From contig WOYV01000009.1 of NCBI GenBank assembly GCA_011620585.1, forward strand, positions 1 to 37,934: a stretch of 37,934 nucleotides of DNA. Direction: 5' to 3'. The DNA comes from Draconibacterium sp. GTDB lineage: Bacteria > Bacteroidota > Bacteroidia > Bacteroidales > Prolixibacteraceae. A model generated the notes under the pieces. It was given only the letters and a program-made list of their open reading frames with translations, was not told the DNA's origin and searched no databases. Below, piece after piece: positions 25,512 through 33,054 of this stretch (position 1 is the first letter of the stretch; the number at the start of each line of letters is the position of its first letter). The position numbers and the translations under genes were made by a program.

Positions 25512-26213
25512 TCAACTGAGTTTCACTTCCAATAAAAATCCGCTTCCATGAATGTTTTTGATCTCGATGTTGGGATCGTCTTTCAGGTATTTTCGGAGTT
25601 TGGTGATGAACACATCCATACTCCGGGCAGTAAAATATCCGTCTTCGCCCCAGATTTTATTAAGCGCCGTGTCGCGAGAAAGCAGTTCGTTTTGGTTTAG
25701 GCAAAGCAGTTTTAGCAAGTCAGCTTCTTTAGGCGAAAGCTTTTGTTTCTCCCCATTTCGCGAGATATTGCGCAGCTTCACATCGAATACATACGACCCG
25801 ATCTGAAATATATTTTCTTCCTGAACGGCTTGCACCGATTGCCGTTTAATGATTGCCTGTATTTTTGCGAGCAGCACTTCGGTATCAAAAGGTTTGGTAA
25901 TATAATCGTCGGCGCCCAGGTTGTACCCTTTCAAAATATCTTCTTTCAGGCTTTTGGCAGTCAGGAAAACCATTGGAATGTCCTGGTTGATTTTACGGAT
26001 TTCGCGGCCAATCGTAAAACCGTCAACATTGGGTAGCATCACATCGAGTATACAAATGTGGTAGTTCCCGTTTCGAAAATGTTCGAGAGCGTACTTCCCA
26101 TCATCGGTCCAGCTAATTTCATAGTCGTTTATTTCGAGGTACGACTTTAGTACCGCCCCAAAACTCAGGTCGTCTTCAACCAAAAATATGTGCTGCTTTT
26201 CTGTCATTTCCAT
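25512..26213 (-). CDS. OmpR/PhoB-family response regulator (RprY-like)
   Basis: This 233-residue DNA-binding regulator has an N-terminal receiver domain (about 7-125). It contains the acidic pocket E13/D14/D15, phosphoacceptor D57 (ICILDVMLP), T85 and K107 (ITKPFD). A C-terminal winged-helix effector domain follows (about 135-230), with KLSPKEADLLKLL and the recognition region ARSMDVFITKLRKYLKDD. The pattern matches the RprY-type regulators of Bacteroidota, paired with RprX-type kinases. The kinase gene lies upstream in the same orientation, and a 63-bp palindromic repeat fills most of the 83-bp gap. OmpR/PhoB proteins usually bind direct half-sites about 10-11 bp apart, and such an array occurs upstream of the kinase gene. 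Confidence 0.92.
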   Translation of the reverse strand: MEMTEKQHIFLVEDDLSFGAVLKSYLEINDYEISWTDDGKYALEHFRNGNYHICILDVMLPNVDGFTIGREIRKINQDIPMVFLTAKSLKEDILKGYNLGADDYITKPFDTEVLLAKIQAIIKRQSVQAVQEENIFQIGSYVFDVKLRNISRNGEKQKLSPKEADLLKLLCLNQNELLSRDTALNKIWGEDGYFTARSMDVFITKLRKYLKDDPNIEIKNIHGSGFLLEVKLS

Positions 26214-26218
26214 TGTAA

Positions 26219-26281
26219 TGTCATTCCGACGACGAAGGAGGAGGAATCTGTTACAGATCTCTCACTTTGTTCGAGATGACA
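26219..26281. repeat. 63-bp palindromic repeat inside the two-component operon
   Basis: The ends are TGTCAT and ATGACA, a perfect inverted pair, and the centre ATCTG-TTA-CAGAT is a perfect hairpin tip. The arms between match imperfectly (CCGACGACGAAGGAGGAGGA against TCTCACTTTGTTCGAG). Dispersed palindromes beginning TGTCATTCCGA and carrying a GAGGAATCT core occur in many bacterial genomes, and I recognise the style. It lies wholly between kinase and regulator genes. Copies elsewhere cannot be seen here. Confidence 0.65.
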
Positions 26282-26296
26282 GTTTTAACTAAGTTT

Positions 26297-28030
26297 TTAT
26301 TCTCTCACAAAAGGTAAAAATACATCAAATTTACTTCCTTTCCCGGGTTCGCTGCTCACCGAAATATTACCGTGATTTGCTTCAATAACTGCTTTTACAT
26401 AGCTTAATCCCAAGCCAAATCCCTTCACATTATGAATGTCCCCGCTGGTTTGCCGGTAAAAACGTTCAAATATTTTTGATTGAACGGCTTTGCTCATCCC
26501 AATTCCTTTGTCTTCCACCGAAATTAAAACGCCTTTTTGCAGGTTGCGGGTCGAAACCCGGATAGCGGGTTCATCGGCCGAGTATTTATTCGCATTGTCG
26601 ATCAGGTTATATACCACGTTTGTACAGTGGTTTCGGTCGGTTGTAACCATCGAATTCACGGCTTTCAGATCGAGATCGATTTTTCCTCCGCGTTTTTCGA
26701 CCTGGAGAACAATACCTTGTACTGCATCGTTGATTAGCTCGTGTACATCGATGGTTTCCCAGTTAAATTCAAAATCTTTCCGGTCGAGGCGTGCAATGGT
26801 CAAGATATCTTCTACCTGCCGGTTCATGCGGGTATTTTCTTTTTTAATCATCCCTGCAAAATACCGTATTCGTTCGGGGTCGCTGAGTACTTTTTCATTT
26901 ATGATAGAGTCGGTTGCTACCGAGATGGTCGCGATTGGCGTTTTAAATTCGTGGGTCATGTTATTAATAAAGTCCGATTTCATTTCCGAAATCTTTTTCT
27001 GCCTGAGAAGATAAAAAATGCTCAGCGCAAAAGTGACCAGGATAAACAATGAAAAGAAAAAGGATGCCAGCAACAGCCAGTTAAGCGAGCGGTATATAAA
27101 GCTGCTCTTTTCGGGAAAATAGACTGCAAGTTCGATGTTCTTCTGGAAAATATCGTTGGGATAAAGGGTTGTCCGGAATCCGGACCTGGCCACCGCAAGC
27201 GAATCGCTTACTCCCGCAGGAAAATCGATAAGGCTGTCGTGTACGATCCCAAACTCAAAATCGAGCGGAATCTGGCTTTGGCGCAATTCATTTTCCAACA
27301 CCCCCGAAATCAGATCTTCATCAATTTCGCTTACATCCCAGCTTGAAACCTCGGTAACCATTTTACTGGCAATCCGTTTCAGGTTTCCGGCTTTTAACTG
27401 GATACGTTTGGTAAGATCGGGTTGGAAGACCTGGAAAGTGTCGAGATCGGTGAGCAACGAATCAATTTTTATGGTACTAATCGTATATAATGAATCGGCA
27501 TCCGAAATAATGGTGTCGCTGTGTACAAAAAATACTCCCGGGCTTTTCGATTCGCCTGAAAAAACAATGTTTCCCGAAGTACGGCGCTTGCTGTTAACAT
27601 TGTACGTAAAAGATTGCACATCTGAATTGTTGCTGTCACTTTCTACCTTTATTTCAATTGTCGCTTCGTTCTTTCCGGGCGAAAACTCACGAATAATTTT
27701 TACCGGACGCCTCGGCTGTGTATTTTGTCTGTGGAGGATGATCATTGAATCGGGCAAAGTTTGCCATTCCATTTGTTTGTCGCTATCGAAGTTGAATTCG
27801 TAAGATTCAATCGACGAGTCGGGCGAAAAAATCAGTTCGTTTACCACGCCCAGGTTATGAATATCTTCAAGGCGGTTCGCGGTACGCAGCAGCGCCTCGT
27901 TCACGCCTCGTTCAAACATCTCGTTTTTTACACGGATCGCATTGTTCATCCATACCAACTGAACGGCAATGATCCCTAAAATAGAGATGCCCATCAGAAT
28001 GATCAATCCGGTAAGAATTTTCTTGTTCAT
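26297..28030 (-). CDS. Sensor histidine kinase (RprX-like)
   Basis: This 577-residue inner-membrane sensor has a first membrane segment at residues 7-28 and a large periplasmic region at about 30-310 with no recognised ligand-binding domain. A second membrane segment follows at about 315-340. Then come a HisKA domain with the H-box NNMTHEFKTPIATISVATDSI and a HATPase_c domain (NLIDNANKYS N-box, EDKGIGM G1 box, FGLGLSYVKAV G2 box). The order and size match the RprX-type kinases. It is the first gene of the operon with the response regulator. A TAnnTTTG box lies only four bases before the ATG, which would make the mRNA nearly leaderless. A four-copy TTAAC array lies upstream. Confidence 0.92.
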   Translation of the reverse strand: MNKKILTGLIILMGISILGIIAVQLVWMNNAIRVKNEMFERGVNEALLRTANRLEDIHNLGVVNELIFSPDSSIESYEFNFDSDKQMEWQTLPDSMIILHRQNTQPRRPVKIIREFSPGKNEATIEIKVESDSNNSDVQSFTYNVNSKRRTSGNIVFSGESKSPGVFFVHSDTIISDADSLYTISTIKIDSLLTDLDTFQVFQPDLTKRIQLKAGNLKRIASKMVTEVSSWDVSEIDEDLISGVLENELRQSQIPLDFEFGIVHDSLIDFPAGVSDSLAVARSGFRTTLYPNDIFQKNIELAVYFPEKSSFIYRSLNWLLLASFFFSLFILVTFALSIFYLLRQKKISEMKSDFINNMTHEFKTPIATISVATDSIINEKVLSDPERIRYFAGMIKKENTRMNRQVEDILTIARLDRKDFEFNWETIDVHELINDAVQGIVLQVEKRGGKIDLDLKAVNSMVTTDRNHCTNVVYNLIDNANKYSADEPAIRVSTRNLQKGVLISVEDKGIGMSKAVQSKIFERFYRQTSGDIHNVKGFGLGLSYVKAVIEANHGNISVSSEPGKGSKFDVFLPFVRE

Positions 28031-28034
28031 GGCT

Positions 28035-28042
28035 CAAATATA
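28035..28042 (-). promoter_or_regulatory. Possible -7 box immediately before the kinase ATG
   Basis: On the minus strand this reads TATATTTG, an exact -7 consensus match, ending four bases before the ATG. If used, the kinase transcript would be leaderless. No good -33 element is seen. It may be coincidental in AT-rich DNA. Confidence 0.3.
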
Positions 28043-28069
28043 GTTATTTACACGTGCTCGTTTAGCATT

Positions 28070-28106
28070 TTAACTTTTCCTTAACAGACTTTAACCAGGT
28101 CTTAAC
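28070..28106 (+). promoter_or_regulatory. Four-copy TTAAC direct-repeat array in a divergent promoter region
   Basis: TTAAC occurs at 28070, 28081, 28091 and 28102, so the spacings are 11, 10 and 11 bp, one helical turn each. The preceding base alternates T, C, T, C. The array fills the middle of the 132-bp gap between the kinase operon (minus) and the secreted-protein gene (plus). It abuts the expected -33 region of the plus-strand promoter. Tandem half-sites of this spacing are the usual target of OmpR/PhoB-family regulators, and TTAACA repeats are known for Bacillus PhoP. The local RprY-like regulator is the natural candidate. Confidence 0.6.
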
Positions 28107-28129
28107 GGATTGAATGCCAGATTGAAACC

Positions 28130-28137
28130 TATCTTTG
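28130..28137 (+). promoter_or_regulatory. -7 promoter box for the secreted acidic protein
   Basis: TATCTTTG matches TAnnTTTG exactly and lies 25 bp before the ATG at 28163. The expected -33 position (about 28107) directly follows the last TTAAC repeat, as for an activated promoter with a weak -33. Confidence 0.6.
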
Positions 28138-28162
28138 TTTCAGAATTATAAAATCGAAAAAA

Positions 28163-28990
28163 ATGAAACAAATTTTATCAGTAGCAGCAATAATCGGGCT
28201 GACAATTCTTCTGACTTCAGCAACAACTTTTATGGATGCCCCGCAGGATGCGCCTAAAAAAGCGAAAAAACAAATCAGTATGGTTCGTGTCGAAAACGGG
28301 AAAGAAACAAAAATTGACACGGTTATCGCAGCCGATCAGGTTTTTGTTTGGAATGGCGATACCATTGGTGGTGCGAAAGAATTGAAGTGGGTGAGCAAGG
28401 ATGGCGAGTTTAATTTCGATTCGACCATGACTTTTGATTTTGATGTTAAAGATATGGGTAATGGACAGGTTTTCGTGGTAAAATCGGGCGATAAGTCGGC
28501 TCCTGCAGTTTTCGAATTCAAGGGTGGAGGAGATGAAGATGTGAATGTAATGAGTTGGAGCAGTAAAGATGACAACGATGTATTTTTTGGCCCCGGTGGC
28601 GGTCATCGCACAATGTTCATTCCCGAAGCGAAAAGAGGGAATGTAATTGATTTAAGCGACCCTGGAATTATCTCGTACGAGAAAAAGGAACTGAAAGATG
28701 GTAAAGAAAAAATTGTGATTGTACGCGAAAAACCGTCCGAAGAAAAAATGCATGAAGAGATAATTATTCACGGTGGGGCCCCTGTTCATGCAAAGCAAAT
28801 TAAGGTATTTGCAGATGATGACGGACAAGTGAAAATATTTGAAAACGGCAATTTAATGCACCTTGAAGAAATGGAAGAAGGAACAAAAGTGATTGAAAAG
28901 GATGGGAAAAAAATCGTCATTAAAAAATCGAAAGATGGCGGCGAAATGAAAGTGAACGTTGAAGTAGAGGAAAACAAGGAAGAGAAATAG
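28163..28990 (+). CDS. Secreted charged protein of unknown function, divergent from the two-component operon
   Basis: This 275-residue protein has an N-terminal signal sequence (hydrophobic residues 5-22) and no Cys for lipidation in the expected place. The mature part is strongly charged, with Asp/Glu/Lys-rich stretches and short valine/isoleucine-rich strands: QISMVRVENGKETKIDTVI, EKIVIVREKPSEEKM, KKIVIKKSKDGGEMKVNVEV. I see no catalytic motif and do not recognise the family. A glycine-rich segment (FFGPGGGHRTMF) lies mid-protein. The gene shares its upstream region with the kinase gene, including the TTAAC array and its own TATCTTTG box, so it is a good candidate target of that system. A clear terminator follows. 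A periplasmic location is likely. Confidence 0.7.
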   Translation: MKQILSVAAIIGLTILLTSATTFMDAPQDAPKKAKKQISMVRVENGKETKIDTVIAADQVFVWNGDTIGGAKELKWVSKDGEFNFDSTMTFDFDVKDMGNGQVFVVKSGDKSAPAVFEFKGGGDEDVNVMSWSSKDDNDVFFGPGGGHRTMFIPEAKRGNVIDLSDPGIISYEKKELKDGKEKIVIVREKPSEEKMHEEIIIHGGAPVHAKQIKVFADDDGQVKIFENGNLMHLEEMEEGTKVIEKDGKKIVIKKSKDGGEMKVNVEVEENKEEK

Positions 28991-29011
28991 AAACAATTAA
29001 ACAGCAGTTTG

Positions 29012-29050
29012 AAGCCGGTTTCCTGAAAATTTTGGAAATCGGCTTTTTTG
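29012..29050 (+). terminator. Rho-independent terminator after the secreted-protein gene
   Basis: AGCCGGTTTCC (29013-29023) pairs with GGAAATCGGCT (29034-29044) with one wobble or mismatch and a loop of about 10 nt. Six T follow directly, 23 bp past the stop codon. Confidence 0.85.
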
Positions 29051-29097
29051 ATTTTATTGGCATTAATTTGAATTTTTAGTGCAAGAATTCTTTCTGC

Positions 29098-29105
29098 TAA
29101 TTTTG
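29098..29105 (+). promoter_or_regulatory. -7 promoter box for the interrupted gene
   Basis: TAATTTTG matches TAnnTTTG exactly, 43 bp before the GTG at 29149. It suggests the gene may still be transcribed despite its internal stop. A clear -33 is absent. Confidence 0.4.
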
Positions 29106-29148
29106 TTAAATTAGTGCCTGCAAATATCAACAAAACCTGATCGTCAAA

Positions 29149-30156
29149 GTGAAAAAACTCTTCCATCTTTTAATCGGATCTTTTCTCTTCCTGCAAGTAG
29201 GCGGGCAGGTGATATCTGGCACGGTCGTCGATAAAAATACGAATGAGAAGGTGAGCTACGCAACCATTTATTTTAGCGGTACTTTTGTTGGAACCATTTC
29301 AGATATTAACTGAAATTTTACACTCGATGTGTCGAAATATGCCTCAATGCCGCTGTCTGTTAGTTGCATCGGTTATTACTCGCAAACTGTGTCAAGGTAT
29401 TCTTTAACAGAACCTTTAACCATTTTTCTGGAACCAAAGGACTTTAGGTTGTATGAAATCGTGATTTCGGCTAAATCACTTGTACGGAAACGAAAATCAT
29501 ATCTCCGTTTGTTTAAAAAGGAATTTCTGGGTACGTCAGTAAATGCACTGAGCTGTGATATCTTGAATGAAGATGATATTAATTTTGACTACGGTTCGGA
29601 TGATACGCTGAAAGTTTTTGCCATGAAACCTATCCTGGTCAGAAATAATGCGCTGGGTTACCTCATTACTTATTATCTCGATAAATTCGAATATTACCGT
29701 AATACTAAATCCTTTGTTTACAAAGGGAATATCATTTTTGAAGAAGATTTGCCTGATGGAAATCAGGCCAGGCAAAGAGCATATGTAGAATGCAGGAAAG
29801 AAGCCTACCTGGGATCGAGAATGCATTTTTTACGAAGTCTGTGGGCTGCTAAGCTGCCAAGAAATGGATTTCAAATGAGCGATTCTATGGAGAAGATTGT
29901 GGGATACAAGGATATTGTGATTCAGGAGGCAGGAAATGTTCAGGATGAGAATCGCCAATACATGAAATATATTTCATATCCGCTTCCCATTACTATTTAT
30001 TATGACAATAAGGCAAGTAGAATGACTCTGTTAAATCAGCGGGTTTATTTCAATAAGATTGGTTTTGATTTACAAGGTATTTTTTGGGAAGGAGAGATGT
30101 TGAAAAAACGGGTAGGCGATGCACTGCCGTATGAATATGATATGAATAGTCGTTGA
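29149..30156 (+). pseudogene. CarboxypepD_reg-like secreted protein gene interrupted by one in-frame TGA
   Basis: The frame starts at GTG 29149 with a signal peptide (KKLFHLLIGSFLFLQVGG). It enters a carboxypeptidase-regulatory-like beta domain (VISGTVVDKNTNEKVSYATIYFSGTFVGTISDIN) and meets TGA at 29311-29313. The next codons continue the same domain as NFTLDV, and the frame then stays open to 30156. Homologous domains typically read D-x-x-G-N-F here, so one GGA-to-TGA change explains the stop. The remaining 280 residues look intact, including FLRSLWAAKLPRNGF, a pattern I recall from this Bacteroidota family of unknown function. The decay is therefore recent, or a sequencing error. A shorter product from the internal GTG at 29329 would lack a signal peptide. 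Confidence 0.75.
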
Positions 30157-30164
30157 TTTAAAAA

Positions 30165-30202
30165 TAAAAGCCGGACTCCAGAAATGGAATACCGGCTCTT
30201 TC
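30165..30202. terminator. Bidirectional terminator between the interrupted gene and GH31
   Basis: AGCCGG (30169-30174) pairs with CCGGCT (30192-30197), with an additional TCC/GGA inner pair. T-rich DNA follows on both strands (CTCTTTC on plus, TTTATTTTTAAA on minus). It serves both convergent genes. Confidence 0.7.
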
Positions 30203-30233
30203 ATCAAGACCTACTGTCCGAAGGCCAATTAAT

Positions 30234-32024
30234 CTAATGCTCCCTCGAAAATATTATCTCTAATTTTTCATGTTTGCTCTGCGCGGGCAGTTCAAATTGT
30301 ATATTCGATTGATTGATTTCGAAATTGATTTTTTCTCCGTTGTGGTGGACTTCGGAGATTTTGTTGTCGCCACGAATAGTAAACCTCCAAACTCTTGAAT
30401 CGCTCATTTCATTAAATATCCCTTCCACCGGATGAATCACCAGCTTGCTTTTCCCTGGTTCTTCTGAGTATTCAATGTTGGTTAGCGCAAATTTTCCTTC
30501 GAGGTAATCGTTACTGGTTCCGTCGTCTTCAATTAGTGTGAAATTTCCATTGGCACCTGTGTATATTTCCAGTTCGAGCAAGTCGTTTGTACCTGCAGAT
30601 ATCGAGCGTGCATATTCGCGTTTTGGGATAATGGAACCTTCTTTTACGAATAATGGGATCTGATGAAGCGGAGCTTCGCACGAAACAGGCTGCCCGCCTT
30701 CCAATGTTTCGCCAGTCCAGTAATTAATCCAATGCGAACCTGAGGGCAGGAAAAGATCGCGTTCGCGTTTACCTTGTTCGTAAACCGGTGCCACCAAAAT
30801 TTCTTCCCCAAACAGATATTCGTACAAGCGGGTAGGGCGGATAATGTTAACCCCATCAATGCGGGCGCGGTGGGCGTAAGAATATATATATGGGAATAGC
30901 TCCATTTTTAGGTGCGAATAAAAACGAAAGATAGAATCAGCTTGTTCAGAAACCTTAAAAGCAATGTTCCCTGTAGGGTTTTCGGGTTGCGAAAATGGAG
31001 TTGTTAAGGGCACAAAATGTGCAAATTCTAACCAACGGATGTACAATTCTTCGTCGATCTCTCTATCTATCCCAACCGAAAAACCGCCCATGTCGTTGGC
31101 CATAAAAGGTGTTTTATAAAAATGGCGCGTAGTATCGGTATACATCGCCAGATTTTCTTTAAAAGCCACGCGTGGCAGCCAGGGCGAGAATTCGTGAGTT
31201 GGTTTTTCCACCGTCCAGTCCGAACGGGTATCGTCGGTCCATTTCCCTGGGTAACGTTTAAATTCTTCGCTGTCAACACCTCCGCTGTGAGATAGTATAA
31301 AGCCACGCCCACCAGTTTCCTTCCCAAATTTTCGTGTGGTTTCGAACATGGCTTTACAAACCGGGATAGCATCGGTTTTATCGAGTTTTATAAAGTCGAC
31401 ACCTGCATCGAAAAAGTGCTTCACTTTTTGCTGGAAATATGCAGTAGCTTTGGGATTTTCAAAATCGATATCGCCACACCAGGTTCCGCTAACCTCTTCG
31501 CTGTTATCGCCAATTATCGTGGTACGAAGTCCGTTATGCCAGCCATCGGTCCGGATTTTTTCGGCTTTAAAGAATCCTTTTGATTTAGAGTCATCGTATT
31601 CTACTTCGTTGCCGGTTTGCATAATCGCATCCCACATCCACATTCCGGCTTTAATGTTTTTACTTTCCATGTAATCCCACATTTCTTTCCGGTTTGGATA
31701 CGAAATGGTATCGGCTACAAAGTCCATATATTTTTTAGGGCCCTGACCCTGGTTTTGCCAGTCCCAAATCCACGAATCAATCCAGAACGCATCGATGGGG
31801 TAGTCGTATTCAATGATCTGATCGATTAACTCGATTGATTGCTGTTGGTTGGTATACGCCCCGTAAACAATTCCGAAAGCCCATGCGGGCGGGAGTACAA
31901 CATTTGTATCGGCTACAGCAGTCTCAAGCAACGAAGTATGGTAGTTTGGCGCTTGTTGCGAGCAACCAACAAACAAGCAGGCCGCGGCAATCAACGCGAT
32001 CAAGGCGTTGAAAATCGTTTTCAT
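30234..32024 (-). CDS. Glycoside hydrolase family 31 lipoprotein, N-terminally short
   Basis: GH31 enzymes hydrolyse alpha-linked sugars (alpha-glucosidases, alpha-xylosidases and relatives) by a retaining mechanism. The 596-residue product has a lipoprotein signal ending FVGCS (Cys21). It enters the TIM barrel almost at once: AWAFGIVYGAY, YPIDAFWIDSWIW, then FIKLDKTDA with the probable nucleophile Asp215. KWTDDTRSDW with the probable acid/base Asp at 264 or 265 follows, then FMANDMGGF and a C-terminal beta domain. The usual N-terminal beta-sandwich of about 200 residues is missing. It starts six bases after the GH16 stop, so both enzymes are co-expressed, and it ends the polysaccharide locus. 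The linkage cut is not readable from the motifs. Confidence 0.85.
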   Translation of the reverse strand: MKTIFNALIALIAAACLFVGCSQQAPNYHTSLLETAVADTNVVLPPAWAFGIVYGAYTNQQQSIELIDQIIEYDYPIDAFWIDSWIWDWQNQGQGPKKYMDFVADTISYPNRKEMWDYMESKNIKAGMWMWDAIMQTGNEVEYDDSKSKGFFKAEKIRTDGWHNGLRTTIIGDNSEEVSGTWCGDIDFENPKATAYFQQKVKHFFDAGVDFIKLDKTDAIPVCKAMFETTRKFGKETGGRGFILSHSGGVDSEEFKRYPGKWTDDTRSDWTVEKPTHEFSPWLPRVAFKENLAMYTDTTRHFYKTPFMANDMGGFSVGIDREIDEELYIRWLEFAHFVPLTTPFSQPENPTGNIAFKVSEQADSIFRFYSHLKMELFPYIYSYAHRARIDGVNIIRPTRLYEYLFGEEILVAPVYEQGKRERDLFLPSGSHWINYWTGETLEGGQPVSCEAPLHQIPLFVKEGSIIPKREYARSISAGTNDLLELEIYTGANGNFTLIEDDGTSNDYLEGKFALTNIEYSEEPGKSKLVIHPVEGIFNEMSDSRVWRFTIRGDNKISEVHHNGEKINFEINQSNIQFELPAQSKHEKLEIIFSREH

Positions 32025-32030
32025 TTCTAA

Positions 32031-32897
32031 TTACTGAGCGCTTGATTTCTGATAAATTCTTACGTAATCAATCTGAAATTGATGAGGGAACAACGAGTCG
32101 TCGATACCCATTTTTCCACCCCAGCCTCCTCCAATAGCCAGGTTTAGGATCAGATGGAAAGGCTGATCGAAAGGCCAGGCACCACTGCCTTCTCCATTGT
32201 TTAGAAAGTTGAAATATTGCTCTCCATCGACATAACTTCTGATTTCGTTCTCGTCCCATTCCATGGTGTACACGTGAAATTCGGTGCTTGCGGTTGGTAA
32301 GTAAAAAGGTTTGCCAACCTGCGTGCCAATAGTGTGATTAAAGAGTTCGGTATGAACGGTGGAATGCACGGTGTCGGGATCGTAACCGACGTGTTCCATA
32401 ATATCGATTTCACCACTTTTGGGCCAGCCGCCATACGAATTTTCAGTAGACAGCATCCAAATGGCCGGCCAGGTTCCTTTTCCGCTTGGCACTTTAGCTT
32501 TTACTTCTAACTTCCCATATTTCCAATCGCCTTTTCCTTTTGTTGTTAGCCGGGCCGAACTGTAATCTTTCCCCGAGGTTAGTTCTTTAATTGCTGTAAT
32601 TGTAAGAACTCCATCACTAACAAAGGCATTGACGGGATTGGCAACTGTGTACCATTGTTTTTCGTTGTTTCCCCAACCGTATTCGTTGCCACGGGTAGCA
32701 TAGTTCCATTTGGTGGTGTCAGGTAATCCGTCTGTGTCAAATTCGTCAGACCACACCAGTTGCCACTCATTTGTACTTGCCGATTTTGTATCAGCTTTTT
32801 CTTTTTTGCTGTTCACACAGTGTGTAAAAAGCAAAAATATTACTGGAAGGAAGAGTAATTTTTTCACTTGAATATGTTTTAAAATAATGTCATACAT
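32031..32897 (-). CDS. Glycoside hydrolase family 16 lipoprotein (beta-glucanase/laminarinase type)
   Basis: GH16 enzymes are retaining endo-beta-glycanases that cut beta-1,3- or beta-1,3/1,4-glucans, agars or related polymers. The protein of about 288 residues has a lipoprotein signal ending FLLFTHC. A single catalytic jelly-roll follows: WSDEFDTDGLPDTTKWNY, then GTWPAIWML and the catalytic GEIDIMEH (nucleophile and acid/base Glu either side of Asp). HVYTMEWDENEI and a C-terminal QIDYVRIYQ complete it. The pattern and WPAIWML suggest the laminarinase-like branch. Start choice: ATG 32897 is listed; GTG 32867 would give a shorter, more canonical signal, and TTG 32912 is less likely. It lies 157 bp after susD, with a hairpin between, and is coupled to GH31. 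Confidence 0.9.
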   Translation of the reverse strand: MYDIILKHIQVKKLLFLPVIFLLFTHCVNSKKEKADTKSASTNEWQLVWSDEFDTDGLPDTTKWNYATRGNEYGWGNNEKQWYTVANPVNAFVSDGVLTITAIKELTSGKDYSSARLTTKGKGDWKYGKLEVKAKVPSGKGTWPAIWMLSTENSYGGWPKSGEIDIMEHVGYDPDTVHSTVHTELFNHTIGTQVGKPFYLPTASTEFHVYTMEWDENEIRSYVDGEQYFNFLNNGEGSGAWPFDQPFHLILNLAIGGGWGGKMGIDDSLFPHQFQIDYVRIYQKSSAQ

Positions 32898-32980
32898 CAG
32901 ATTATTATTCAACTACATTTAGTTTGGAGCTCTTGCGTGCTCTTTAGCTTGCCAGAAAAATAGAATTCATTTTACAGGCA

Positions 32981-33016
32981 ATTAAAACAAAGGAATGGGT
33001 AAGATACCCATTCCTT
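32981..33016 (-). terminator. Hairpin terminator or attenuator after susD
   Basis: A perfect 12-bp stem AAGGAATGGGTA-AGA-TACCCATTCCTT (32990-33016) lies 38 bp past the susD stop. On the minus strand it is followed by TTGTTTTAATT. It could reduce read-through from susCD into the GH16-GH31 genes or stabilise the susCD message. Confidence 0.75.
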
Positions 33017-33054
33017 ATGAATCTAAACTAAACTATTCCCAATCTTCAAAGGTT

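Noticed and set aside
29311-29313. TGA read as a sense codon (Gly recoding or selenocysteine)
   Set aside because: Many other genes in the window end normally in TGA, the expected residue is a common structural Gly, and no selenocysteine-insertion structure or selenium genes are visible. A point mutation is simpler.
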